NCBI GenBank assembly: GCA_003500955.1
Contig: DNQP01000187.1
Span: forward strand, 1-17,794
Source of the DNA: Curvibacter sp.
GTDB taxonomy: Bacteria > Pseudomonadota > Gammaproteobacteria > Burkholderiales > Burkholderiaceae_C
Reading direction: 5' to 3'
DNA: 17,794 nucleotides
Part shown: piece after piece, positions 7,447 to 13,945 of the stretch
How positions within the stretch are numbered: the stretch's first letter is position 1
How the letters are laid out: each line of letters begins with the position of its first letter
Made by a program: the position numbers and the translations under genes
Notes under the pieces: generated by a model
The model's input: the letters and a program-made list of their open reading frames with translations, nothing else
Told to the model about the DNA's origin: nothing
Databases searched by the model: none

Positions 7447-7559
7447 GTGACTGGCCATCAAGGCGCGCGGCGTATGCTATCTTCGTTCTGCGCTCATCAG
7501 CAGCTATTGCTCGTGTCGCGAAAAGTCATCGTTTCAAACAGAAAAATGAGGAATGCAGA

Positions 7560-8324
7560 ATGAAGATTGACGTGATCGTCCGGACGTTGCTGATATGTGG
7601 GCTCGGTTGGTTCCAGAGTGCGGGGGCTGGCCTGAACGAGGCCAAGACGAACTTCACGAAGATTTACGACATCCCGCCCACCGTAACATTCGAAGAGAGC
7701 CCGTTCGACGGCATTTACTTGCTGCGCAATGGCTCCGGAGCGGTCAACCTTATTGATGAGGCCGTCACCATCAACGGGTACGGTATGGGTTGGCGTGTTC
7801 GGGACGATATCAAGGCGACAAACTTCAAAGGCCTGTCTGCGCCTGAAGCGAAGGCTCTGCAGCAGGTGCTGCGCAAGAACCTCAAATCGAACTGGTTGGT
7901 GAAGTCCGATAAAGCGGGCGGCAGCAAGTCGGTGATCGTGATCTCGGCGCCCAACTGCGGGTATTGCCAGGAGCTCGAGAAAGATCTGCGTAAGCACGGT
8001 GCTGCGCTTGGGGCCACGGTCTATATCGTGCCGACCCTGCTCGGCCAAGGCGCTGATCGATTCACCAATGCCGTCTTGTGCGGTCCGAACCCCGATGCGG
8101 TGTGGAAGCAAAGCCTCAGCCAGCGCGGGAATTTTCCCCAATCGAATCAGGAATGCCAGAAGTCCAGGTGGGCAGAGATGGTCTTTGAGCACACCTTCGA
8201 GCGTGTCAACGCGAACTCGCGCCGCATCAGTACCCCCGCGATCATCCGGGCCGACGGCTCGGTGGTGTTCGGCTGGAGTCCCAACGCCACCCTAGCCGAG
8301 ACACGGCAGCGCTTGGGTCTGTGA
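7560..8324 (+). CDS. DsbC/DsbG-like periplasmic thiol-disulfide isomerase
   Basis: A 254-residue exported protein. Residues 1-23 are a signal peptide (VIVRTLLICGLGWF core, likely cleavage after SAGA). Residues about 25-115 match the position of the DsbC N-terminal dimerisation and linker region. The thioredoxin-fold domain carries the DsbC-type active site C133-G-Y-C136 in ISAPNCGYCQELE and the cis-proline loop STPAIIRADG (Pro226). Cys174 and Cys199 match the spacing of the second, structural disulfide of DsbC. Such enzymes reshuffle wrong disulfides in periplasmic proteins and are kept reduced by DsbD. GAGGA seven bases upstream supports the start. Base composition is clearly lower in G+C than the genes on either side, and the gene stands alone, which suggests acquisition. 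DsbC-like proteins also occur on conjugative elements, but no other element gene is present here. Confidence 0.82.
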   Translation: MKIDVIVRTLLICGLGWFQSAGAGLNEAKTNFTKIYDIPPTVTFEESPFDGIYLLRNGSGAVNLIDEAVTINGYGMGWRVRDDIKATNFKGLSAPEAKALQQVLRKNLKSNWLVKSDKAGGSKSVIVISAPNCGYCQELEKDLRKHGAALGATVYIVPTLLGQGADRFTNAVLCGPNPDAVWKQSLSQRGNFPQSNQECQKSRWAEMVFEHTFERVNANSRRISTPAIIRADGSVVFGWSPNATLAETRQRLGL

Positions 8325-8729
8325 GCGTGGCTCGGCCTTTGAGCGAGCGACTGTTCGGTACGGCTTTGCCAGAGCGCCCTGCGATTGCACGTTACCGTCG
8401 CCCAGGCAGCCTACGGTAATGAGGCCACGGGCCCAAGCGCGCCGCACTTGGGCTTGAACAGATAGCGCCAGGGGGAGCCGTAGCTCCGGGTTTGGTCGCG
8501 GTGAGACGAGCGTCGTCGGCACCACTCATCACGCGGGTGGGCACGCTGGCGAACTTATGAGGGGCTCGGCAGGTGGTCCGTGGACCTGCCAGCGCATGGG
8601 GGGAGAGTCCAACGTTCGTCAGCCCAGCTATCGCCCCGTGTGCTCCGCATGGACGCGAGCCGGCTTAGGCGGGGTCGACCGAGCGACCATGGCCCGCCGC
8701 GATGGCTGGGTCACGCATCGAAGCGCCGC
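8325..8729. other. 405-bp gap without a convincing gene
   Basis: The open frames crossing this stretch are either extensions of shadows or show no recognisable protein features. Three hairpins are visible: a 7-bp stem with 9-nt loop (GCCCAAG 8431-8437 with 8447-8453), a 5-bp stem with 4-nt loop (8474-8487), and a 7-bp stem with 9-nt loop (GGCAGGT 8568-8574 with 8584-8590). None has a following U-tract. Composition is intermediate between the low-GC dsbC-like gene and the flanks. It could be a remnant of the segment that brought in the dsbC-like gene, a small structured RNA, or simple spacer. Confidence 0.5.
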
Positions 8730-9617
8730 TCAGCCCAGTGTCACCTGCTGTAGGCGCTCGACAAACCACCGCGCCGCTGGCCCCGCCCCCTGCGGGCGCC
8801 AGGCCACGCTGAGCTGCAGCCGCGGCTTGGGGGCGGCGACCTTGAGGGGCACGAGGCGGCCCTGGTCGATGGCGGGCTGGGCGATCCAGCTGGGCAGAAA
8901 GCCCACGCCCAGACCGGCGGCCTGGGCGTGCAGCTTGGCCTGCAGGCTGGCCACCGTCAGCACATCGGCCGCGCCCTCGATGCCGCTGGAGCGCGGGCCC
9001 ATGCTGCGTGAGGAGTCGGCGATCACCACCCAGCGTTGCTGGCGCAGCGCCGTGAGCTTCACGGGCTGCGGCTCGCGCGTGAGCGGGTGGTCCGGCGCCA
9101 CGGCGAAGACGAAGGGCAGTTGGCCCAGGGGGCGGTGGGAAATGCCCATGGCGCCGCTGGCGCTGACTTCGGTCAGTGCAATATCCGCGCGCTGGGTCAC
9201 CAGCGCTTCCCACACGCCGCCCAGCACTTCCGAGAGCAGGCGGATGCGCGTGGGATGGCCTTCGGCATAGAAGTCCCGCACGACCTGCAGCAGCGCGTCC
9301 ACGGGCAGCAGCTCGTTGCTGGCGATCACCAGCTCCGATTCCCAGCCCTGGCCCAGGGTGCGCATGCGCCGCTCTAGCGCGCTGGCGCTCTCCAGCAGGG
9401 CGCGGCCCTCTTCCAGCAGCAGGCGACCGGCCTCGGTGAGCAGGGCGCGGTGGCCGCTGCGGTCGAACACCTGCACGCCCAGATCGTCCTCGAGCTTGCG
9501 CACGGTGTAAGAGAGGGTGGAGGTGGTGCGGTGCAGCTCCTCGGCCGCGGCGGCAAAGCTGCCGCGCCGCGCGATGGCGTCCAGCACCTGCAGGGCATCG
9601 AGGGTGAGACGGGGCAC
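8730..9617 (-). CDS. LysR-family regulator divergent from the EamA/pirin operon
   Basis: A 295-residue LysR-type regulator of standard length. Residues 4-63 are the winged helix-turn-helix (LDALQVLDAIARRGSFAAAAEELHRTTSTLSY, then VRKLEDDLGVQVFDRSGHRALLT). Residues about 90-290 are the two-lobed periplasmic-binding-like effector domain, with a typical AGLGVGFLPSWIA block near 245. The start is GTG at 9617, supported by an AGGAG ribosome site five bases upstream; no ATG fits as well. A TATATT -10 candidate (9660 down to 9655) lies upstream and a 15-bp dyad (9629-9643) lies between it and the start codon, so negative autoregulation is plausible. By the usual LysR divergon logic it should activate the EamA transporter and pirin genes in response to a metabolite. 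The effector is unknown. Confidence 0.93.
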   Translation of the reverse strand: MPRLTLDALQVLDAIARRGSFAAAAEELHRTTSTLSYTVRKLEDDLGVQVFDRSGHRALLTEAGRLLLEEGRALLESASALERRMRTLGQGWESELVIASNELLPVDALLQVVRDFYAEGHPTRIRLLSEVLGGVWEALVTQRADIALTEVSASGAMGISHRPLGQLPFVFAVAPDHPLTREPQPVKLTALRQQRWVVIADSSRSMGPRSSGIEGAADVLTVASLQAKLHAQAAGLGVGFLPSWIAQPAIDQGRLVPLKVAAPKPRLQLSVAWRPQGAGPAARWFVERLQQVTLG

Positions 9618-9628
9618 CGGATCTCCTG

Positions 9629-9643
9629 TTCGAAAAATTCGAA
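9629..9643. promoter_or_regulatory. LysR-box dyad, proximal site
   Basis: TTCGAAAAATTCGAA: two TTCGAA arms around AAA, containing the T-N11-A core of LysR operators. It overlaps the predicted leader of the lysR mRNA and abuts its ribosome site. A copy with 13 of 15 matches, inverted, lies at 9711-9725. Confidence 0.6.
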
Positions 9644-9654
9644 GAAGTCAGGCA

Positions 9655-9660
9655 AATATA
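9655..9660 (-). promoter_or_regulatory. Candidate -10 element for the lysR gene
   Basis: The minus strand reads TATATT (five of six to TATAAT). No good -35 is seen at 16-18 bases. The start would fall near 9648, placing the 9629-9643 dyad immediately downstream. Confidence 0.35.
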
Positions 9661-9710
9661 TCCGCTTTCATTGCCGTGGGTTGGTCTCTACATTCCCTGC
9701 ATCCACCCAC

Positions 9711-9725
9711 TTCGGATTTTTCGTA
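9711..9725. promoter_or_regulatory. LysR-box dyad, distal site
   Basis: TTCGGATTTTTCGTA equals the reverse complement of the site at 9629-9643 at 13 of 15 positions. Centres are 82 bp apart. Two such sites between divergent genes fit a LysR tetramer bridging recognition and activation sites. Confidence 0.5.
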
Positions 9726-9805
9726 TGAGTCAACTCACTTTGCTCTCCTGGCGGTTGCGCGCCGCCGCGGGGTCGCCGCACCTCCTCCTGGGGCTGATGC
9801 CATGA
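9725..9805 (+). CDS. Possible 26-codon leader ORF overlapping the EamA start codon
   Basis: ATG at 9725 opens MSQLTLLSWRLRAAAGSPHL and ends after 26 residues with TGA at 9803-9805, which overlaps the EamA ATG (9802-9804) as ATGA. The EamA start itself lacks a strong ribosome site, so translation of this short frame could deliver ribosomes to it. Against this, no Shine-Dalgarno precedes 9725, and one such frame is not unlikely by chance. It resembles no known leader peptide. Confidence 0.25.
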   Translation: MSQLTLLSWRLRAAAGSPHLLLGLMP

Positions 9806-10677
9806 GCCTGTTGCTGCTTCTGCTCAACGGCACGCTGATCGCCGGCATCTATGTGCTGGCCAAGCTGGCGCGCGCGGACGGGCTCTCGGCCCTGGGCGTG
9901 CTGGCCTGGCAGCTGCTGATCGCCGCGCCGGCGGTCACCGTGGTGGCGGCCCTGGCGGGCCGCCTGCCCACGCTCAACCGCGCGACGCTGCGCTATGCCG
10001 CCGTGGCCGGGGCGCTGGGCATCAGCGCACCCAATGCCATCACCTTCACGGCCCTGGCCCATATCCCGGCCGGCGTGGTGGGCGTGATCGGCGCGCTCTC
10101 GCCGCTGTTCACCTACCTCATCGCGCTGGCCATGCGCGTGGAGCGGCTGCGGCGCTGGGGCCTGGTGGGCGTGTTGCTGGGCCTGGCGGGCACGCTGGCG
10201 CTGGTGCTGCCGCGCAGCGACGGCATCGACGCGCACATGCTGCCCTGGGCCCTGCTGGCCGTGGCCGGGCCGCTGTTCCTGGCGGCGGGCAATCTCTTCC
10301 GTTCCCTGGCCTGGCCGCCGGGTCTGCAGCCGCTCTCGGCCGCCAGCCTGATGCTGATGATCCAGGCCCTGGTGCTGGTGCCGGCCGCATTGCTCAGCGG
10401 GCATCTGCCTGGCCTGGACACGCTGGCGCTGGACACGCGCCTGGCACTGGTGGCCGCGGGCCTGCTGACCACGCTGTTCTACCTCACGGCCTTCGAGCTG
10501 CAGCGCATCGCGGGGCCGGTGCTGGTGGGGCAGCTGGGCTATGTGATCACGCTGGCCACGATCGCCCTGGGCGTGCTGATCTTTGGCGAGCGCCACGGCG
10601 CCGCCACAGTGGCGGCCATGCTCACCGTGCTCGTGGGCATTGCGTTGCTGCACGCCAGCGCCGGGCGCAAGTCATGA
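9802..10677 (+). CDS. EamA/DMT-superfamily transporter (RhaT/YdcZ-like permease)
   Basis: A 291-residue integral membrane protein with about ten hydrophobic helices arranged as two EamA repeats, the standard length and fold of drug/metabolite transporters. Characteristic loops are seen: APNAITFTALAHIPAGVVG near residue 75 in the first repeat, and FYLTAFELQRIAGPVLVGQLGYVITL near 225 then FGERHGAATVAAMLTVLVGIALL at the end of the second. Family members export amino acids, metabolites or toxic compounds across the inner membrane, normally driven by ion gradients. The ATG at 9802 is chosen because hydrophobic sequence begins there and the longer in-frame extension is not membrane-like. The next gene overlaps this stop codon by four bases. 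Divergent LysR control is likely. The substrate cannot be read from sequence. Confidence 0.9.
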   Translation: MSLLLLLLNGTLIAGIYVLAKLARADGLSALGVLAWQLLIAAPAVTVVAALAGRLPTLNRATLRYAAVAGALGISAPNAITFTALAHIPAGVVGVIGALSPLFTYLIALAMRVERLRRWGLVGVLLGLAGTLALVLPRSDGIDAHMLPWALLAVAGPLFLAAGNLFRSLAWPPGLQPLSAASLMLMIQALVLVPAALLSGHLPGLDTLALDTRLALVAAGLLTTLFYLTAFELQRIAGPVLVGQLGYVITLATIALGVLIFGERHGAATVAAMLTVLVGIALLHASAGRKS

Positions 10678-11375
10678 TGCGCCTGCGCCGCTCGTCCGAG
10701 CGCGGCCGCTTTCGCAATGCGTGGCTGGACGCGCGCTTCTCCTTCAACTTCGGCACTTACCAGGAGCCGGGCTACGCGGGCTACTCTGACCTGCTGGTGC
10801 TCAACGAGGACCATGTGGCGCCCGGCGGCGGCTTCACGGCCCACGGGCACGCGGACGTGGAGGTCATGTCCTATCCGCTGGCCGGCGTGGTGGAGCACCG
10901 CGATTCCCTGGGCCACCGCGAGCTCATGCGCCCGGGCGATGTGCACCTGATGCGCGCGGGCCGCGGCATCGTGCACAGCGAGATGAATGGTTCGGCCGAG
11001 CTGCCGGAGCAGCATCTGCAGTGGTGGATCCGCCCGGCCGTGACCGGTCTGGCGCCGGGCTACGACAAGCTACGCCTGACGCGCGCGGACAAGCTCAACC
11101 AGTGGCGACTGCTGGCTGCGCCCGAGTGGCAGCCCGGGGTGCTGCCGCTGGCACAGGACGCGCGCGTCTGGGTGACGCTGCTCGAAGACCATGTGCTGCC
11201 CTGGCGGCCGCGGCCCGGGCGCCGCAGCTATGTGCATGTGGCGACCGGCGCGCTGGCGCTCAACGGCGCGTTGCTGCAGGCCGGCGACGCAGCCTTCGTG
11301 GAGGGGGAGGAGCGGCTGGAATTCCGCGCCGGCCCCGAGGACTCGGCCGAGCTGCTGCTGTTCGATCTGCGTTGA
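10674..11375 (+). CDS. Pirin-family bicupin (YhhW-like quercetinase-related) protein
   Basis: A 233-residue cupin protein of the bacterial pirin/YhhW type. The N-terminal cupin contains the metal-binding set His57 and His59 (FTAHGHADVEVMSY) and His101 with Glu103 (GRGIVHSEMN), matching the His-His-His-Glu iron site of pirin. DSLGHRELMRPGDVHLMRAG is the usual intervening block. The C-terminal half is a degenerate second cupin (VHVATGALALNG, AGDAAFVEGE). Relatives show quercetin dioxygenase activity in vitro or respond to redox state; the physiological role is poorly known. The ATGATG start overlaps the EamA stop codon (ATGA), so translation is coupled; the second ATG at 10677 is an alternative. 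Pairing with an exporter suggests dealing with an electrophilic or aromatic compound, which is inference. Its stop lies only 12 bases from the convergent LysR gene. Confidence 0.92.
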   Translation: MMRLRRSSERGRFRNAWLDARFSFNFGTYQEPGYAGYSDLLVLNEDHVAPGGGFTAHGHADVEVMSYPLAGVVEHRDSLGHRELMRPGDVHLMRAGRGIVHSEMNGSAELPEQHLQWWIRPAVTGLAPGYDKLRLTRADKLNQWRLLAAPEWQPGVLPLAQDARVWVTLLEDHVLPWRPRPGRRSYVHVATGALALNGALLQAGDAAFVEGEERLEFRAGPEDSAELLLFDLR

Positions 11376-11387
11376 AGCGCCGACCCC

Positions 11388-12272
11388 TCAGCGCGCGCCC
11401 TCGATCAGGCGTTCCAGCCGTTCGATGCGGTGGCGCTGCGCGGTGGTGATGGCGTAGAAATGTTCCTGCAGCTGCGTGGACTGGCCCACGCGCACCAGGC
11501 TGCCGGTGCGCAGCTCGTCCTGCACCACCACCTCGGGCAGCAGGGCGAGCCAGCCGCTGTCGCGCGCGATCAGACGCAGCATGGCCATGTCGTCCACCTC
11601 GGCGCGCAGCCTCGGCTTGGCGCCGGCCGTGAGGCACAGCGCGTCGAACTGCGCGCGCAGCGCATGGCGCGGGCCGGGCAGGGCGATGTCGATGCCGTCC
11701 AGGTCTTCGGGGATGCGCAGGTTGCGGCCGGCCCAGGCGCTGGCCGGGCCCACGACCGAGATGGCCTGGCTGCCCAGGAAGCGGCAGTGCAGGGCGCGCT
11801 CCGGGTCCGAGGTCACGGCCTCGTTGGCCAGCACCACGTCGAGCTGGTGCTGCAGCAGCCGCGCGAGCAGGCCTTCGAGCTGGCCGGACTCCAGCGTGAG
11901 CACCACCGAGGGATCGGCCAGCAGGGGACGGATCCAGTTCTCCTGGTAGTTGCGCGAGAGCGTGGACACGCTGCCCATGCGCAGGCGCTCCATGCCCTCG
12001 CTGCGGCCCTGCAGCCGCCCCAGCAACTCCTGGCCCAGGCCGAAGATGTTCTCGGCATAGGCCAGCACCAGGTGCCCGGTCTCGGTCAGCACCAGGCGGC
12101 GGCCATCGCGCTCGAACAGGGCCTCGCCCAGCCGCTCCTCCAGCTGGCGGATCTGGGCCGAGAGCGCGGACTGCGAGATGTGCAGGGCCTGGGCCGCGCG
12201 CGTCAGGTGCCCTTCCTTGGCCACGCGCCAGAAATAGAGCAGGTGGTGGAAATTGAGCTGTTCGAGGTTCAT
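11388..12272 (-). CDS. NhaR-like LysR regulator divergent from the dab operon
   Basis: A 294-residue LysR-type regulator. Its N-terminus NFHHLLYFWRVAKEGHLTRAAQALHISQ, then LSAQIRQLEERLGEALFER, resembles the NhaR subgroup. Residues about 90-290 form the effector domain (MGSVSTLSRNYQENW at its start; SGWLALLPEVVVQDEL near 247). ATG at 12272 is used because the upstream in-frame extension (to 12431) crosses the divergent promoter and has no family similarity. Two inverted repeats between this gene and dabB (12274-12290 and 12295-12322) are the obvious binding sites. LysR regulators such as CbbR and CcmR govern inorganic-carbon genes in autotrophs, so a DIC- or pH-linked effector is reasonable but unproven. 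NhaR itself answers to sodium and pH in E. coli, which may matter because DabB belongs to the Mrp/NuoL ion-transporter family. Confidence 0.92.
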   Translation of the reverse strand: MNLEQLNFHHLLYFWRVAKEGHLTRAAQALHISQSALSAQIRQLEERLGEALFERDGRRLVLTETGHLVLAYAENIFGLGQELLGRLQGRSEGMERLRMGSVSTLSRNYQENWIRPLLADPSVVLTLESGQLEGLLARLLQHQLDVVLANEAVTSDPERALHCRFLGSQAISVVGPASAWAGRNLRIPEDLDGIDIALPGPRHALRAQFDALCLTAGAKPRLRAEVDDMAMLRLIARDSGWLALLPEVVVQDELRTGSLVRVGQSTQLQEHFYAITTAQRHRIERLERLIEGAR

Positions 12273-12273
12273 G

Positions 12274-12290
12274 GTTCTATAAAAAAGAAC
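12274..12290. promoter_or_regulatory. LysR-box dyad next to the lysR start codon
   Basis: GTTCT (12274-12278), seven A/T bases, AGAAC (12286-12290): a perfect 5-bp inverted repeat with an embedded T-N11-A. It lies immediately before the lysR ATG, so binding should block lysR expression. Confidence 0.55.
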
Positions 12291-12294
12291 AAAA

Positions 12295-12322
12295 CATTCT
12301 GAACAATGTATTTTACAGAATG
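12295..12322. promoter_or_regulatory. Perfect 7-bp inverted repeat in the lysR/dabB divergent promoter
   Basis: CATTCTG (12295-12301) and CAGAATG (12316-12322) are exact complements separated by 14 A/T-rich bases. The half-sites share the TTCT/AGAA core with the dyad at 12274-12290. This is the likely primary LysR site for dabB activation. Confidence 0.6.
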
Positions 12323-12337
12323 AATGCTGCGGGGCAA
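12310..12337 (-). promoter_or_regulatory. Leftward promoter candidate for the dab-linked lysR
   Basis: On the minus strand TTGCCC (12337 down to 12332), 16 bases, then TAAAAT (12315 down to 12310), preceded by CTG. The start would fall near 12303, about 30 bases before the ATG, within the inverted repeat at 12295-12322. No comparable rightward promoter was found, which fits an activator-dependent dabB promoter. Confidence 0.4.
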
Positions 12338-12369
12338 CATCACGCCCATCTTCCGCAGAACCCCGCACC

Positions 12370-13914
12370 ATGAACACCCCAGCCTTCCTTTTGCTCGCCT
12401 GCACCCTGGCCCCGGCGGCCTTCATGCTCACGGTGGCGCTGCGCGCCTGGTTGGCGCCGCAGGCCGTGGCTCCCCTCTGGCAGCACTACCGCCGCCTGGC
12501 CGGCCTGGCCCTGCTGCCGGCGCTGGCCAGCCTGGTGGCGCAATGGAGCGGCGCCGCCCCCGCGCTGCCCGGCAGCCCCTGGCTGGCCGCCGGGCCGCTG
12601 AGCGCGGCCGTGGCCCTGCTGGTGCAGCTGCTGGGTACGGTGATCGGCGCCTTCTCGGCGCGCTACCTTGAAGGCGAGCCGGCGCAGGCGCGCTACATCG
12701 CGGCCCTGGCCGGTGTGCTGGGCGCGGTGCACCTGCTGCTGCTGGCCGATCACTGGCTGCTGCTGATCGCCGCCTGGGCGGCCGTGGGCCTAGTGATGCA
12801 GACCCTGCTGTGCTTCTATCCCGAGCGTCCCTTCGCCCAGCTGGCCGCGCACAAGAAGCGCCTGGCCGATCTGCTGGCCTGGGCCCTGCTGGCCGTGGCC
12901 GCGGGCCTGGCCTGGTCCGAGGTGGGCAGCGGTTCGCTGTCGGACCTGGCGCGCCATCTGGCCGAGGGCCAGGCCTCGGCGGCGCTGCAGTGGAGCGCGG
13001 TCTGTCTGGTGGCGGCGGTGATCCTGAGCACGGCGCTGCTGCCCGTGCACGGCTGGCTGATCCAGGTGATGGAGGCGCCCACGCCCGTGTCCGCGCTGAT
13101 GCATGCGGGTGTGGTCAACCTCGGGGGTTATGTGCTGATCCGCTTCGCGCCGCTGCTGGAGGCGGCGCCGGCAGCGCGCTGGCTGCTCGTGGTCTTCGGC
13201 CTGGGCACGGCCCTGCTCGCGGGCCTGGTGATGCTCACGCGCATCAGCATCAAGGTGCGGCTGGCCTGGTCCACGGTGGCGCAGATGGGCTTCATGGTGC
13301 TGGAATGCGGCCTGGGCCTGTACACGCTGGCCGCGCTGCACCTGATCGGCCATTCGCTCTACAAGGCGCATGCCTTCCTCTCGGCCTCCAGCGTGGTGGC
13401 CGACACCCGCCTGCAGGATCTGCACGGCCGTCACACCCTGGCGCCTGCCAGCCTGTGGCTGGCGCCTCTGCTGGCGCTGGCGCTGGTGGGCGCGGTGGCG
13501 CTGACGCTGCCCGGGGCCAGCTGGCCCTGGTGGTGGAGCGTGGTGCTGGCCCTGGCCTGGGCGCCGCTGCTGTGGCTGCCGCGCGCGAGCGACCCGGTGC
13601 AGGCCCGCCTGCGCTGGAGCCGCCTGGGCGCAGGCCTGGGCATGGTGCTGGGCCTGGCGACGCTGGCGGCCGCCGTGCACCTGCTTCCCCTGGGCGTGCA
13701 CGACCAGCCGAACCAGGCTGCGGGCGTGGTGGCCGCGCTGGGCATGGGCGTGATGTACCTCGCGCTGCTCACCCTGCAGTGGCGTGCGCCCCTGCTCGAG
13801 GGCTGGCGGCGCTGGAGCTACGCCGGCTTCTATGTGGACGAGGTCTACACCCGCGTGGCGCTGCGCGTCTGGCCCACGGCCTGGGCCCCGAACGCCACCA
13901 AGTCCGCCCGCTGA
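12370..13914 (+). CDS. dabB: DabB, NuoL/MrpA-like membrane subunit of the inorganic-carbon accumulation complex
   Basis: A 514-residue membrane protein of the Proton_antipo_M family. The hallmark LLPVHGWLIQVMEAPTPVSA (223-242) then LMHAGVVNLGGYVLIR is followed by ISIKVRLAWSTVAQMGFM (292-309) and HLIGHSLYKAHAFL (324-337). It is taken as DabB rather than a complex I subunit because the next gene encodes DabA (DUF2309) and no nuo or mrp genes are nearby. In the DAB system this subunit is thought to let ions flow down their gradient to power the CO2-hydrating DabA. Aligned by eye to E. coli NuoL, channel residues Glu144 and Lys229 correspond to Ala137 and Ser220, while Lys332 (SLYKA) is kept. The ribosome site is weak. 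Divergent LysR control through the inverted repeats just upstream is likely. Confidence 0.9.
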   Translation: MNTPAFLLLACTLAPAAFMLTVALRAWLAPQAVAPLWQHYRRLAGLALLPALASLVAQWSGAAPALPGSPWLAAGPLSAAVALLVQLLGTVIGAFSARYLEGEPAQARYIAALAGVLGAVHLLLLADHWLLLIAAWAAVGLVMQTLLCFYPERPFAQLAAHKKRLADLLAWALLAVAAGLAWSEVGSGSLSDLARHLAEGQASAALQWSAVCLVAAVILSTALLPVHGWLIQVMEAPTPVSALMHAGVVNLGGYVLIRFAPLLEAAPAARWLLVVFGLGTALLAGLVMLTRISIKVRLAWSTVAQMGFMVLECGLGLYTLAALHLIGHSLYKAHAFLSASSVVADTRLQDLHGRHTLAPASLWLAPLLALALVGAVALTLPGASWPWWWSVVLALAWAPLLWLPRASDPVQARLRWSRLGAGLGMVLGLATLAAAVHLLPLGVHDQPNQAAGVVAALGMGVMYLALLTLQWRAPLLEGWRRWSYAGFYVDEVYTRVALRVWPTAWAPNATKSAR

Positions 13915-13945
13915 GACCCCGACGATGAACACCCTGGAGTCCGTG

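Noticed and set aside
8292..8525. A 77-codon minus-strand frame and a plus-strand frame at 8557-9270 covering the gap
   Set aside because: The first has no homology that I recognise and overlaps the end of the dsbC-like gene. The second runs mostly antisense to the LysR gene. Neither has persuasive coding character.
8460..8720. Possible group II intron or structured RNA remnant
   Set aside because: Several hairpins and an intermediate base composition drew attention, but I could not find a domain V-like hairpin, intron ends or a reverse transcriptase, so no specific claim is made.
12370..13914. Respiratory complex I NuoL or Mrp antiporter subunit
   Set aside because: No other nuo or mrp genes are present and the next gene is a complete DUF2309 protein, which is the diagnostic DabB-DabA pairing.
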